A stretch of DNA of 64,000 bases from Mucilaginibacter sp. UR6-1 (GTDB lineage: Bacteria > Bacteroidota > Bacteroidia > Sphingobacteriales > Sphingobacteriaceae), in assembly GCF_020880975.1 (NCBI RefSeq), contig NZ_JAJIWP010000005.1, positions 225,264 to 289,263 on the forward strand, written 5' to 3'. Made by a program: the position numbers and the translations under genes. Below, piece by piece: positions 51,744-60,841 of the stretch. How positions within the stretch are numbered: position 1 is the first letter of the stretch; every line of letters starts with the position of its first letter. The notes beneath the pieces are model-generated. The model saw nothing but the letters and a program-made list of their open reading frames with translations. It made no database searches and was not told where the DNA came from.

Positions 51744-52272
51744 AGCTAACATACTTCCTTTCGTTATGCTTTATTTCAACAGCTCCAGCTTCTTTTAACA
51801 AATTGGTTATATCCTCGTGTGGTATGTTTCCTTTAGCGTCAACAGCTATAATAAACCTGTCGTCAGTTGCACGCAGGTCCATTACACGCGGGGCACGGCC
51901 CGGAAACAGGTGCGTAGCAGCAAAAAAGGTAAACACCATACCAAATGCGGTCCAAAGGATGGTCCACTCGAAAGTGAACGGTACAAACACCGGCATCGGG
52001 AAGTTTGGCTTACCGCCGATGTTCATCGGCCAATCATGCACCAGGGTATAATAAACAATGCTGAATATTACTGATGCACCAAGGCAACCAAAGCAAAATG
52101 CCGCGTAACCTAAACGTGAATCTTTGATACCTAATTTGGCTTCGATACCGTGTATAGGCATTGGCGAATACACATCATAAATAGGTATGCTGTTTTTTTG
52201 TAGCTTTTCGATCCCGTGCATCATATCATCCGGATCGTCAAAATGGCCTAATATAAATTTTGTGCTGCTCAT
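51736..52272 (-). CDS. actD: Alternative complex III subunit ActD
   Basis: A 178-residue protein of the DUF3341 family with two membrane helices and cytoplasmic ends. Its markers are LGHFDDPDDMMHGIEKLQ, YDVYSPMPIHGIE and the C-terminal RFIIAVDAKG. ActD helps hold the quinol-oxidising part of the complex. It overlaps actE and shares one base with actC, so translation is coupled. Confidence 0.92.
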   Translation of the reverse strand: MSSTKFILGHFDDPDDMMHGIEKLQKNSIPIYDVYSPMPIHGIEAKLGIKDSRLGYAAFCFGCLGASVIFSIVYYTLVHDWPMNIGGKPNFPMPVFVPFTFEWTILWTAFGMVFTFFAATHLFPGRAPRVMDLRATDDRFIIAVDAKGNIPHEDITNLLKEAGAVEIKHNERKYVSYE

Positions 52273-53747
52273 TATTTTATAGTTTCGTAGTCTGCCAGGT
52301 CAACACTGTCATACTTTTTTAACGCGTCTTTATAATCTGCCACTTGCTCAGCGTCAAGATGGCCGTGATCTATCAATTTCTTTTTAGCCTGCTCGCTTGA
52401 TGATTTCAGCAACAGTTTCACCTCGGCCATTGCCACTGAAGGCAGGAAGCGGATGAACAACAGGAACATGGTGAAGAACAAACCGATAGAACCGATGAAC
52501 ACACCCACGTCAACCCAGCTTGGATAGAACATTACCCAGCTTGAAGGGATATAATCGCGGTGTAATGAGGTAACAATAATTACGAAACGCTCAAACCACA
52601 TACCGATGTTCACCACGATTGACAGCGCCCATGAGAATGGAATGCTTGTACGTAGCTTTTTGAACCAGAACAACTGCGGAGAGATCACGTTACATGACAT
52701 CATGCTCCAGTATGCCCACCAGTACGGGCCGGTTGCACGGTTGATGAATGCGTATTGCTCATACTCAACACCTGAGTACCACGCAATGAAGAATTCGGTT
52801 AAATAAGCCACACCTACTATTGAACCTGTAAGGGTGATGATCTTGTTCATTGATTCGATGTGGAACATCGTAATGTAGTTTTCAAGACCTAATACCTTAC
52901 GGGTAACCAGCAACAGGGTTTGTACCATGGCGAAACCTGAGAAGATCGCACCCGCAACGAAGTATGGCGGGAAGATGGTGGTGTGCCATCCCGGTTCAAG
53001 CGAGGTAGCAAAGTCAAATGATACGATGGTGTGTACCGAAAGTACCAGTGGCGTTGATATACCTGCAAGAATAAGCGATACGGTTTCAAAACGCTGCCAG
53101 GTTTTTACTGAACCTGACCAGCCGAATGATAATATTGAATAGATGCGGCGGCGAAGACCCGGTACTGCACGGTCACGAATGGTTGCGATATCCGGCAATA
53201 AACCGGTGTACCAAAACACTAATGATACCGAGAAGTAAGTTGAGATCGCGAACACGTCCATCATCAGTGCCGAGTTCCAGTTTACCCAAAGTACATACTG
53301 GTTTGGCAGTGGTAATGTAAAGTAAGCTAACCAGGGGCGGCCCATGTGCGCTACAATGTATGTAGCCGCGCAAATTACCGCGAAGATGGTCATCGCCTCG
53401 GCAGAACGGTTGATAGAGTTACGCCAGTTTTGACGGAACAATAATAACACCGCCGAGATAAGCGTACCGGCGTGGCCTATACCTACCCACCATACGAAAC
53501 CGGTGATATCCCACGCCCAGCCTACAGTTTTGTTTAAGCCCCACTCGCCCAAACCATACCAAAAGGTAAGGCTGATGCTTACTACCCAAAGCAAAGCACC
53601 CAAAGAGGCTACAACAAAACCTATCCACCAGGCTTTGTTCGGTTTATTTTCTACAGGGAGTAAAACCTCATTAGTTATCTGGGCATAGGTGATGTTCTTG
53701 CCCGTAATTAACGGTTCCCTGATTATTGATTCACTGTGAGATGCCAT
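52272..53747 (-). CDS. actC: Alternative complex III quinol-binding subunit ActC
   Basis: A 491-residue NrfD-family membrane protein with ten helices. The signature VWWVGIGHAGTLISAVLLLF with the conserved His, and WNSALMMDVFAISTYF are typical. Together with the iron-sulfur part of ActB it forms the menaquinol oxidation site. It lies 25 bp after actB. Confidence 0.93.
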   Translation of the reverse strand: MASHSESIIREPLITGKNITYAQITNEVLLPVENKPNKAWWIGFVVASLGALLWVVSISLTFWYGLGEWGLNKTVGWAWDITGFVWWVGIGHAGTLISAVLLLFRQNWRNSINRSAEAMTIFAVICAATYIVAHMGRPWLAYFTLPLPNQYVLWVNWNSALMMDVFAISTYFSVSLVFWYTGLLPDIATIRDRAVPGLRRRIYSILSFGWSGSVKTWQRFETVSLILAGISTPLVLSVHTIVSFDFATSLEPGWHTTIFPPYFVAGAIFSGFAMVQTLLLVTRKVLGLENYITMFHIESMNKIITLTGSIVGVAYLTEFFIAWYSGVEYEQYAFINRATGPYWWAYWSMMSCNVISPQLFWFKKLRTSIPFSWALSIVVNIGMWFERFVIIVTSLHRDYIPSSWVMFYPSWVDVGVFIGSIGLFFTMFLLFIRFLPSVAMAEVKLLLKSSSEQAKKKLIDHGHLDAEQVADYKDALKKYDSVDLADYETIK

Positions 53748-53772
53748 ATATATTATATCTCTTTTGTAATAA

Positions 53773-56700
53773 TTAAGCTAATTCGTTTTCAATAGTGTTC
53801 CTAACCTTTACCTGGTAACCAATACCCGGTTGTACGTTAAGCTCCTGTAACACGTAATAAGTTCTTTCGCTCTTAAGTGCTTTTGAAAGCTCTGAGTTAG
53901 GATCATTTGCATTACCGAATATGATAGCGTTTGCAGTACAGGTTTGCTGACAAGCAACTTTGATCTCGCCATCAGTAAGCGGGCGTTTCTCGATCTTAGC
54001 TTTCAGTTTACCGGCTTGTATACGTTGTACGCACATTGAGCATTTCTCCATCACACCACGGAAACGGGTAGTAACGTCAGGATTCAACACCAGTTGCGTA
54101 TGCTCGTTTTGCAGGTAGTTATCAAAACGTGAATCATTCCAGTAGTTGAACCAGTTAAAGCGGCGTACTTTGTACGGACAGTTGTTAGCGCAGTAACGTG
54201 TACCTACGCAACGGTTGTATGCCATTTGGTTCAAACCCTCTGATGAGTGTACGGTAGCCAGTACCGGGCACACTGTTTCGCAAGGCGCGTGATCACAGTG
54301 CTGGCACATCATTGGCTGGTGCACCACGGTAACGTGATCAAGATCTTCCAGTTTGGCAATCTCTTTCTCTTTAGTTACCAGGCCGGTTTCCTCGTCGGCT
54401 GCCGCCTGTCCGTTTTTTTCGTAGCTGTAGTAACGGTCAATACGGATCCAGTGCATTTCACGACGGCGGCGAACCTCGTCCTTACCAACAACCGGGATGT
54501 TATTCTCGGCGCTGCAGGCTACAATACAAGCACCGCAACCGGTACAGGCATTAAGGTCGATAGCCATTTTCCAGTCGTAAACCGGGCGCTCGTGGGCTTC
54601 CCACAAATCGTATGTTTTATGCTCCTTACCGTGGTCAGTACCTGCGGCAGGGTCTTTTAAGTACTCTTTTAAGCTAACCTCACGGATAACGTCACGACCT
54701 TCGTATGAATGGTGTGTTTGAGTTTGGGCAAGCGGCGATACTTCACCTGTTTTTGAAATGGTAGCTACCAGTGTTTTACCGATAGTGCCATTGCTGAAAC
54801 TTGCAAAAGGATAAGCGTTTTTACCTACGCTGTTACCTACCAAACCCGAATGGGTACGGCCGTAACCTACAGCTACCGAAACGGTACCCTGAGCCTGGCC
54901 CGGCTGTAACAATACAGGTACTTCAATTGAGTAACCGTTAGCTTCTATCTTCACTACGTCACCCTCTTCAACACCAAGCTTTTCAGCATATTTAGGTGCA
55001 AGGGCAGCATAGTTGTCCCAGGTAACTTTTGATACCGGATCAGGCAACTCCTGCAACCATGGGTTGTTAGCATAGCTACCATCACCAATGGCCGTGTTGA
55101 TGTAAAGCTGAAGTTCAACTTTATCATCACCGCTTGCAGCAAGCTTCGCGCTGTTAGCAGCGATCAGTTGCGCGGCAGCACTTACATTAGCGGCATTGGT
55201 AACCGGTGCAGCAGTTTTAGGGGCAACTTTTACAAAACCGGTTTGCAGTAAAGTTTCCCAACCGCTCTGGCCTGACAGGCCGCCTAAAGTAAGCAGGTTA
55301 TTAACCCAGTTATTGCGTACGTAAGTGTAATAATCAGTAACCGCGTTCTCGCTCCATATCAGTAAGCTCTGCTCAGCCTGACGGGTGTTGTATACCGGGT
55401 TGATGGTTGGCTGCAATACTGTATAGTAGCCTGATACCGCGCTGTCATCACCCCATGATTCAAGGTAGTGATGGTTTGGCGCAATAACATTGGCCAGATC
55501 AGCAGTTTCATCCTTTTGGCTCGAGAAAGATACTTTAAGCTTGATTTTACCCAAAGCGTCCTTAACATCTTTCGCGTTAAAGTAATCGTAAGCAGGGTTA
55601 GCGTTCAGGAAGATGGCTGCGCCAACTTCGCCGCGTTTAGCTTCATTTATAAAGGCCACGAATTGTGCATCGTTACCTTTGTATTGGTTTGATGGATTAT
55701 CCAGGTCAATAGTAGCGCCGTAGCTGCCTAACAATACGTTAATGGCATTGGCCACAACCTGGTTAGCCACCTCGTTTGAACCTGCTACCACAAGCGCTTT
55801 ACCTTTGGCGGCAAGCAACTCCTTAGCAGCAAGTGTTACCGCTGTAGCGGCTTTTGCGCTTTCCAGTTTTTTAGTGCCCGGCAGCGTAGTGCCTGATATG
55901 GCATTATATAACGCTACAAGTACTAAACCTTCTTCAGATACTTTTACAGGGATACGGGCATCGGCGTTAGTACCGGTGATGCTCATACCGCTCTCGAACT
56001 GAATGTGGCGCGACATCTTTTTAGACTCAAGCGCCTTGCTGCCGCGGTTTGATACGTATTGCTTGGTGAACTCCTCACCTGAGATCCATGAACCCAGGAA
56101 ATCGGCACCAACGCTAACAATAACGTCAGCCTTATCAAAATTATAATGTGGCAATACCGCTTTACCAAAGCTTTGCTGGTTAGCCTGTATTATGCCTGTG
56201 TACGAGAAAGCATCGTAGTTAATGTGTGCCGCGGCAGGGTATTTAGCGATGAAATCGTTAATTACCGCTTGTGTTGACGGGCTGTGAACAGTTGAGCTGA
56301 TAATGCGGATCTTTTTACCGCCGGCTTGTGCAGCCGCCAGTTGTTGCTTTACAAAAGCATCCACTTCATCCCAGCCTGCATCGCCGCCGTTTAATTGCGG
56401 ATCTTTAAGGCGGTTGGTATCATACAGGTCAAGCACTGATGCCTGCGCCTGCGCGCTCAAACCACCACCTGCTAAAAGGTCACCTGGGTTACCTTCAACT
56501 TTAATTGGGCGGCCTTCGCGGGTTTTAACCAAAATTGCGTGGCCGTTATAAGTTGAAGTATAGTAGTTAGCCACACCAGGGGTAACCTCTTCAGGCTTTA
56601 TAAGGTATGGTATTGATTTATGAACAGGCACTTTTTGGCAGGCAGCCAATGTAACGGCACCCACACCAAAGCCCAGTGCTTTAAGGAAATCACGGCGCGG

Positions 56701-56841
56701 AGTTCTTGAAGCAAGGCCTGCACCGCTCAATACTTCCTCAATCGGAAGCGGCTCGGCAAACTCGTGCTTGTTTTTCTCAACAAATTCCGGCGTTTTGTTT
56801 AGCTCCTCTAAACCTTTCCAGTATTTTTTATTGCTATCCAT
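53773..56841 (-). CDS. actB: Alternative complex III iron-sulfur subunit ActB (fused B1/B2)
   Basis: A 1022-residue fusion. The first part is a molybdopterin-oxidoreductase-like domain (about 90-700) without a catalytic Mo ligand that I can see. The second part (about 740-1020) is a ferredoxin-like domain with Cys motifs CTGCGACIVAC, CQHCDHAPCETVC, CVGTRYCANNCPYK and CSMCVQRI...CQQTC, enough for four clusters. The N-terminus has a Tat signal (RRDFLKALGFGVGAVTLAAC) with a lipobox, so it is exported folded. It lies 44 bp after actA. Confidence 0.94.
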   Translation of the reverse strand: MDSNKKYWKGLEELNKTPEFVEKNKHEFAEPLPIEEVLSGAGLASRTPRRDFLKALGFGVGAVTLAACQKVPVHKSIPYLIKPEEVTPGVANYYTSTYNGHAILVKTREGRPIKVEGNPGDLLAGGGLSAQAQASVLDLYDTNRLKDPQLNGGDAGWDEVDAFVKQQLAAAQAGGKKIRIISSTVHSPSTQAVINDFIAKYPAAAHINYDAFSYTGIIQANQQSFGKAVLPHYNFDKADVIVSVGADFLGSWISGEEFTKQYVSNRGSKALESKKMSRHIQFESGMSITGTNADARIPVKVSEEGLVLVALYNAISGTTLPGTKKLESAKAATAVTLAAKELLAAKGKALVVAGSNEVANQVVANAINVLLGSYGATIDLDNPSNQYKGNDAQFVAFINEAKRGEVGAAIFLNANPAYDYFNAKDVKDALGKIKLKVSFSSQKDETADLANVIAPNHHYLESWGDDSAVSGYYTVLQPTINPVYNTRQAEQSLLIWSENAVTDYYTYVRNNWVNNLLTLGGLSGQSGWETLLQTGFVKVAPKTAAPVTNAANVSAAAQLIAANSAKLAASGDDKVELQLYINTAIGDGSYANNPWLQELPDPVSKVTWDNYAALAPKYAEKLGVEEGDVVKIEANGYSIEVPVLLQPGQAQGTVSVAVGYGRTHSGLVGNSVGKNAYPFASFSNGTIGKTLVATISKTGEVSPLAQTQTHHSYEGRDVIREVSLKEYLKDPAAGTDHGKEHKTYDLWEAHERPVYDWKMAIDLNACTGCGACIVACSAENNIPVVGKDEVRRRREMHWIRIDRYYSYEKNGQAAADEETGLVTKEKEIAKLEDLDHVTVVHQPMMCQHCDHAPCETVCPVLATVHSSEGLNQMAYNRCVGTRYCANNCPYKVRRFNWFNYWNDSRFDNYLQNEHTQLVLNPDVTTRFRGVMEKCSMCVQRIQAGKLKAKIEKRPLTDGEIKVACQQTCTANAIIFGNANDPNSELSKALKSERTYYVLQELNVQPGIGYQVKVRNTIENELA

Positions 56842-56885
56842 TTAAGCTATATAAACTGTAATTGCTAAGTTTTAAATCTCTGATA

Positions 56886-58151
56886 TTAATAGTGACATTT
56901 AGAACACTCTAAACCACCCATTACGGCTGCAGATACTTTCTCACCCTTCTTGATCATGTCGTGTACCTTGGTCATCTTATCATAATAAGCGTTACCTTTA
57001 AAGTTAACCTCTGTACGTTTGTGGCACTGTATACACCATTTCATGGTAAGCGGTGAGTATTGGTAAACCTCAGGCATGGTTTCGATAGGGCCGTGGCATT
57101 GCTGACATTTTACACCGCCAACTACTACGTGCTGTGAGTGGTTGAAGTAAGCAAAGTCAGGCAGGTTGTGTATACGTACCCACTGAATTGGTTTAGCCTG
57201 TGTGCTGTCATAAGTACCCTTGTCCGGATCGTAACCCAGCGCGTCATAGATCTTGTGGATCTCAGGCGACTCGGTTTTAACTACTTTGTGGCAGTTCATA
57301 CAAACGTTGAGCGACGGGATTGAAGCGTTTTTAGATTTGTATGCGCCTGAGTGGCAGTATTGGCAATCTATCTTCATGGCACCTGCGTGCAGCTCATGTG
57401 AATATTTGATTGGCTGTACCGGTTGGTAGCCCTGGTGCATGTTGGTGTTCCACATGGTTACCCAGCTCCAGCTACCCATCGCGATAGCGCCGCAAAGCAC
57501 TACAAAGAATACCAGCTTTTTATTTTTAGCCAGCTTTTTTATCCCGGCCAAGCGGTCAACAGGCTCGCCCTCAACTTCAGGCTCCTCGTCAATTACCAGG
57601 TCTTTGTTTTTAAGCAACAGGCGCTCTAACGTGCCGATTACCTTGTTCAATACCAGGATAACGATGAACGCGATAACGATAACGCCGATCAACCCCCAGA
57701 TCAACAATGCGCTTGGGCCTGTTTCAGCAGGAGCAGCAGATGTTGCACCACCAACAGGGGCAGCGGTAAGCTTTTTCTGCTCATCACGGGCATAAGCGAT
57801 AATGTCGGTAACATCAGCGTCGCTCAGCTCCGGGAAAGCCGTCATCGGGATCTGATTGTACTCATTAAAGATCTTTACCGCTTTAGGGTTTTTGGCAGCT
57901 ACCAACGCCTGGCTGTTCTGTATCCATTTGATCAGATAAGCATCGTCAGTTTCCGACGTAATTTGCGGACCAAGGGCCGGACCCACGAGCCTTTTATCGA
58001 TCTTGTGGCAGGCAGTACACTTGGCTTTAAAAATAGTTTCACCCTTCTTCGGATCGCCCTGAGCATTGGCCGCAGTGGTCATTGCAGTAAGGCCCGCAAG
58101 CAGTAAAACCGTTCTTGAAAATTGTTTAAAAAGTAATGAGATATTTCTCAT
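56886..58151 (-). CDS. actA: Alternative complex III multiheme subunit ActA, with fused N-terminal cytochrome c
   Basis: A 421-residue protein with signal peptide (TAANAQ), six CxxCH sites and two membrane helices. The first heme (CTACHK, Cys45-His49) lies in a class I cytochrome c domain (about 31-125); after a linker come helix 1 (about 146-170), a charged loop, helix 2 (about 214-236) and a C-terminal pentaheme domain: CQYCH, CMNCH, CQQCH, CIQCH and CSKCH at the very end. ActA of other organisms is usually described as pentaheme, so the sixth heme domain looks like a fusion. It is the first gene of the act-cox operon, with a well-formed promoter upstream. Confidence 0.93.
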   Translation of the reverse strand: MRNISLLFKQFSRTVLLLAGLTAMTTAANAQGDPKKGETIFKAKCTACHKIDKRLVGPALGPQITSETDDAYLIKWIQNSQALVAAKNPKAVKIFNEYNQIPMTAFPELSDADVTDIIAYARDEQKKLTAAPVGGATSAAPAETGPSALLIWGLIGVIVIAFIVILVLNKVIGTLERLLLKNKDLVIDEEPEVEGEPVDRLAGIKKLAKNKKLVFFVVLCGAIAMGSWSWVTMWNTNMHQGYQPVQPIKYSHELHAGAMKIDCQYCHSGAYKSKNASIPSLNVCMNCHKVVKTESPEIHKIYDALGYDPDKGTYDSTQAKPIQWVRIHNLPDFAYFNHSQHVVVGGVKCQQCHGPIETMPEVYQYSPLTMKWCIQCHKRTEVNFKGNAYYDKMTKVHDMIKKGEKVSAAVMGGLECSKCHY

Positions 58152-58234
58152 AAAGCGTGTTTATGCTGAATTATATTTATTAAAATTTTAAAAACAGGAC
58201 GGTATTGATGCCGTTTATCCAATTTTTACAGCCA

Positions 58235-58268
58235 CAAAAGTAAAATTTATTACAGTATGGCTGACAAA
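58235..58268 (-). promoter_or_regulatory. Promoter of the act-cox operon
   Basis: On the minus strand TTTG (58265-58268), a 22-bp spacer, then TACTTTTG (58235-58242) match the Bacteroidota promoter TTTG/TTG-(17-23)-TAnnTTTG. Transcription would start near 58228, about 77 bp before the actA ATG. Confidence 0.6.
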
Positions 58269-58405
58269 GAAATGACAGTTATCAACAATTTATAATCGTT
58301 CTAAACAAGGCTAAAAACGCTTTAAATGGCCTTTATTTCCATTTTTTGTGTATATCTGTTTAGCCACACATTTTTTGTTGACAAAAATCATTTTTGATTT
58401 TTTGT

Positions 58406-59389
58406 TTATTGTTTTAATATCCAGGCAAAAATGAGCGGCGCTACAATGGTCGCGTCAGACTCTACAATGAATTTCGGTGTATTCACATCCAGCTTACCCC
58501 AGGTGATCTTCTCATTAGGCACCGCGCCCGAGTACGAACCGTATGAAGTGGTCGAGTCAGATATCTGGCAGAAGTAGCTCCAGAACGGAATATTCTCCAT
58601 CTCCATATCCTGGTAAAGCATTGGCACAACGCATATCGGGAAGTCGCCCGCTATACCGCCGCCGATCTGGAAAAAGCCGATGCCTTTACCTTCCGAATTT
58701 TTTACATACCAATCAGCCAGCCATGCCATATACTCAATACCACTTTTTATGGTAGTAGCTTTGATCTCGTTCTTAATCACGTATGAGGCGAAGATGTTAC
58801 CCATGGTTGAATCTTCCCAGCCCGGTACAACAATCGGCAGGTTCTTCTCGGCAGCAGCCAGCATCCACGAGTTTTTAGGGTCAATCTCGTAGTATTGCTC
58901 CAACTCGCCGCTCAGCAATATCTTGTACATAAATTCATGCGGAAAGTAACGTTCACCGGCGGTATCGGCATCTTTCCATATTTTATGTATATGTTTTTGT
59001 AAACGACGGAAGGCTTCTTCTTCGGGGATACAGGTATCAGTAACACGGTTGTAGTGGTTCTCTAACAAGTCCCACTCATCCTGCGGACTAAGATCACGGT
59101 AGTTAGGTACGCGTTTGTAGTGCGAGTGCGCTACCAGGTTCATGATATCCTCTTCAAGGTTAGCACCTGTACACGATATAATATCGATCTTTCCCTGGCG
59201 GATCATCTCCGCAAGCGAAATACCCAGCTCGGCAGTACTCATGGCACCGGCCAGGGTAACCATCATTTTACCGCCTTCGGTTAAATGTGTTTCATACCCT
59301 TTGGCAGCATCAACCAATGCCGCGGCATTAAAATGCAGATAATTTTTCTCGATAAACTGTGATATCGGCCCTCTTGCTTCTGTACTCAT
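58406..59389 (-). CDS. Deoxyhypusine-synthase-like protein (possible homospermidine synthase)
   Basis: A 327-residue protein of the deoxyhypusine synthase family: NAD-binding features LAGAMSTAELGISLAEMIRQ and SCTGANLEED, and the Lys of the enzyme intermediate in the conserved NEKITWGKLDV. Bacteria have no eIF5A, so this member cannot make hypusine. Bacterial relatives of this type have been shown to make homospermidine from putrescine and spermidine-like donors. It lies 254 bp upstream of actA in the same direction and has its own -7 box; I infer a polyamine role. Confidence 0.8.
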   Translation of the reverse strand: MSTEARGPISQFIEKNYLHFNAAALVDAAKGYETHLTEGGKMMVTLAGAMSTAELGISLAEMIRQGKIDIISCTGANLEEDIMNLVAHSHYKRVPNYRDLSPQDEWDLLENHYNRVTDTCIPEEEAFRRLQKHIHKIWKDADTAGERYFPHEFMYKILLSGELEQYYEIDPKNSWMLAAAEKNLPIVVPGWEDSTMGNIFASYVIKNEIKATTIKSGIEYMAWLADWYVKNSEGKGIGFFQIGGGIAGDFPICVVPMLYQDMEMENIPFWSYFCQISDSTTSYGSYSGAVPNEKITWGKLDVNTPKFIVESDATIVAPLIFAWILKQ

Positions 59390-59412
59390 GATGGTTACTT
59401 GTTAATTTTTTG

Positions 59413-59420
59413 CAAAAGTA
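59413..59420 (-). promoter_or_regulatory. Candidate -7 box for the deoxyhypusine-synthase-like gene
   Basis: TACTTTTG on the minus strand, 23 bp before the ATG; the same octamer is used at the act-cox promoter and before hemW. No -33 match found. Confidence 0.35.
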
Positions 59421-59577
59421 GCTATTTTGTTGGGATGCTTATTTTAAAATCTGAAATCGTGCGCAAAGCGTACCATAATATATTATAAGCGTAACATCAT
59501 TTTAAGTTATGGTAAAACAAAACCGGGTTATGCTGTTATAATAAATTCGCATCTTAGCAGCACCTTTATCATTACTG

Positions 59578-60714
59578 ATGAAAAAACTTTTTATAGCGCT
59601 TTTACTGGTTACGGGCCTGCAACCTGCCTTTGCCCAAATGCGCTTTTTACCAAAATTTGTACGTAAAATGCTGTTTGAGCAGGATAGCAGCAAGCATAGC
59701 AGCTTTTTTATATTACCGGTACTTAGCTCAGCCCCCGAAACAGGTTTAGAAGGCGGCGGCTCGGCACTGTATTCATTTTATACGGATACATTGAATGAGG
59801 GTACCCGCGTATCAAACATATTTGGCTATGCTACCATTACCACCAAAGGCCAGAGCCGTTTTAGCCTGAGCACCAATTACTGGACACCGCAAAACAAGTA
59901 TCATTATACAGCCACCGTTAGCTACATTAACTTTCCGTTTGATTATTTTGGTACAGGCAATGAAACCAGCAAGGCCGATCTTGACCGCCTTGGCCAAAAA
60001 CGCCTGCGTATAAACCTGACCGCTGAGAAACGCATCAGCAAAAACTTATACATAGGTATTACAGCCGGCGGCCTCGATTATAAGTTTACCGATAAGGAGC
60101 CCGGAGGCATTTACCAAACATTGCAACGCAGCCAGCAGCCCGGAGGCGGCAGCATACTGTTTGCCGGGCCAAGCTTTGTTTTTGACGACCGCAATAACAA
60201 CACCTACACTACCAAAGGCGCAGTAGTTACCGCTTACTTTAATTTCATGAAGGGCATGTTCAGTAATAATGATTATCGCGGCGGCCTGCTAAACATTGAG
60301 TACGCGCAATTTTTTTCGCTTAGCAAAAAACTGGTATTGGGTTTTAACGCGCAGGAGCAAAGCCTGGTAGGCTCGCGCGAGCCATTTTATTTGTTACCGG
60401 CACTGGGTAATGACGAAATTATGCGCGGCTACTACAATGGCCGCTTTCGCGATCGGAACCTGATCGCAGCGCAAACCGAACTGCGCTACCGTATAACCAG
60501 CCGTTTTGGCATTGTTGGGTTTGGCGGCGTAGGCAAAGTATTTAATAATGATTTTGACCTGGATGGCTTAAAACCAAGCTATGGCCTGGGCGGCCGGTAC
60601 TTTTTTGACGTAGAAAAAGGCCTGAGCATGCGTGTTGACTATGCCCTCGGCGAGCAACGCCCCGGCGAAAAGCGCCAAAGCGGTTTATATTTAAGTTTGG
60701 CTGAAGCATTTTAA
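59578..60714 (+). CDS. Outer-membrane beta-barrel protein (BamA/TamA-like)
   Basis: A 378-residue protein with a signal peptide (LLLVTGLQPAFAQ) and a C-terminal half with alternating aromatic strands (FSLSTNYWTPQNKYHYTATV, ITSRFGIVGFGGVGKVF). The final strands LSMRVDYALGE and GLYLSLAEAF end in Phe, as required for barrel insertion. It resembles the surface-antigen (D15/Omp85) barrel but has no POTRA repeats, so it is a lone barrel. Function is unknown. It ends 27 bp before the perfect inverted repeat at 60742-60825. Confidence 0.75.
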   Translation: MKKLFIALLLVTGLQPAFAQMRFLPKFVRKMLFEQDSSKHSSFFILPVLSSAPETGLEGGGSALYSFYTDTLNEGTRVSNIFGYATITTKGQSRFSLSTNYWTPQNKYHYTATVSYINFPFDYFGTGNETSKADLDRLGQKRLRINLTAEKRISKNLYIGITAGGLDYKFTDKEPGGIYQTLQRSQQPGGGSILFAGPSFVFDDRNNNTYTTKGAVVTAYFNFMKGMFSNNDYRGGLLNIEYAQFFSLSKKLVLGFNAQEQSLVGSREPFYLLPALGNDEIMRGYYNGRFRDRNLIAAQTELRYRITSRFGIVGFGGVGKVFNNDFDLDGLKPSYGLGGRYFFDVEKGLSMRVDYALGEQRPGEKRQSGLYLSLAEAF

Positions 60715-60741
60715 TCCCCTTCAGGTTAGCGTAGTTTTAGG

Positions 60742-60825
60742 CGTCATTGCGAGGTACGAAGCAATCTCTTTACAACATTCCTACTTGATTTGCTCAAAGA
60801 GATTGCTTCGTACCTCGCAATGACG
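60742..60825. repeat. Perfect 30-bp inverted repeat (CATTGCGAG...GCAATCTC type)
   Basis: Arms at 60742-60771 and 60796-60825 are exact reverse complements over 30 bp, with a 24-nt loop. Related partial copies occur at 14617-14646 and 15250-15282. It lies between convergent genes. This kind of CATTGCGAGG...GCAATCTC palindrome recurs in several bacterial genomes and looks like a REP-type element. Confidence 0.85.
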
Positions 60826-60841
60826 GGTTTTCTGTGCCCCA

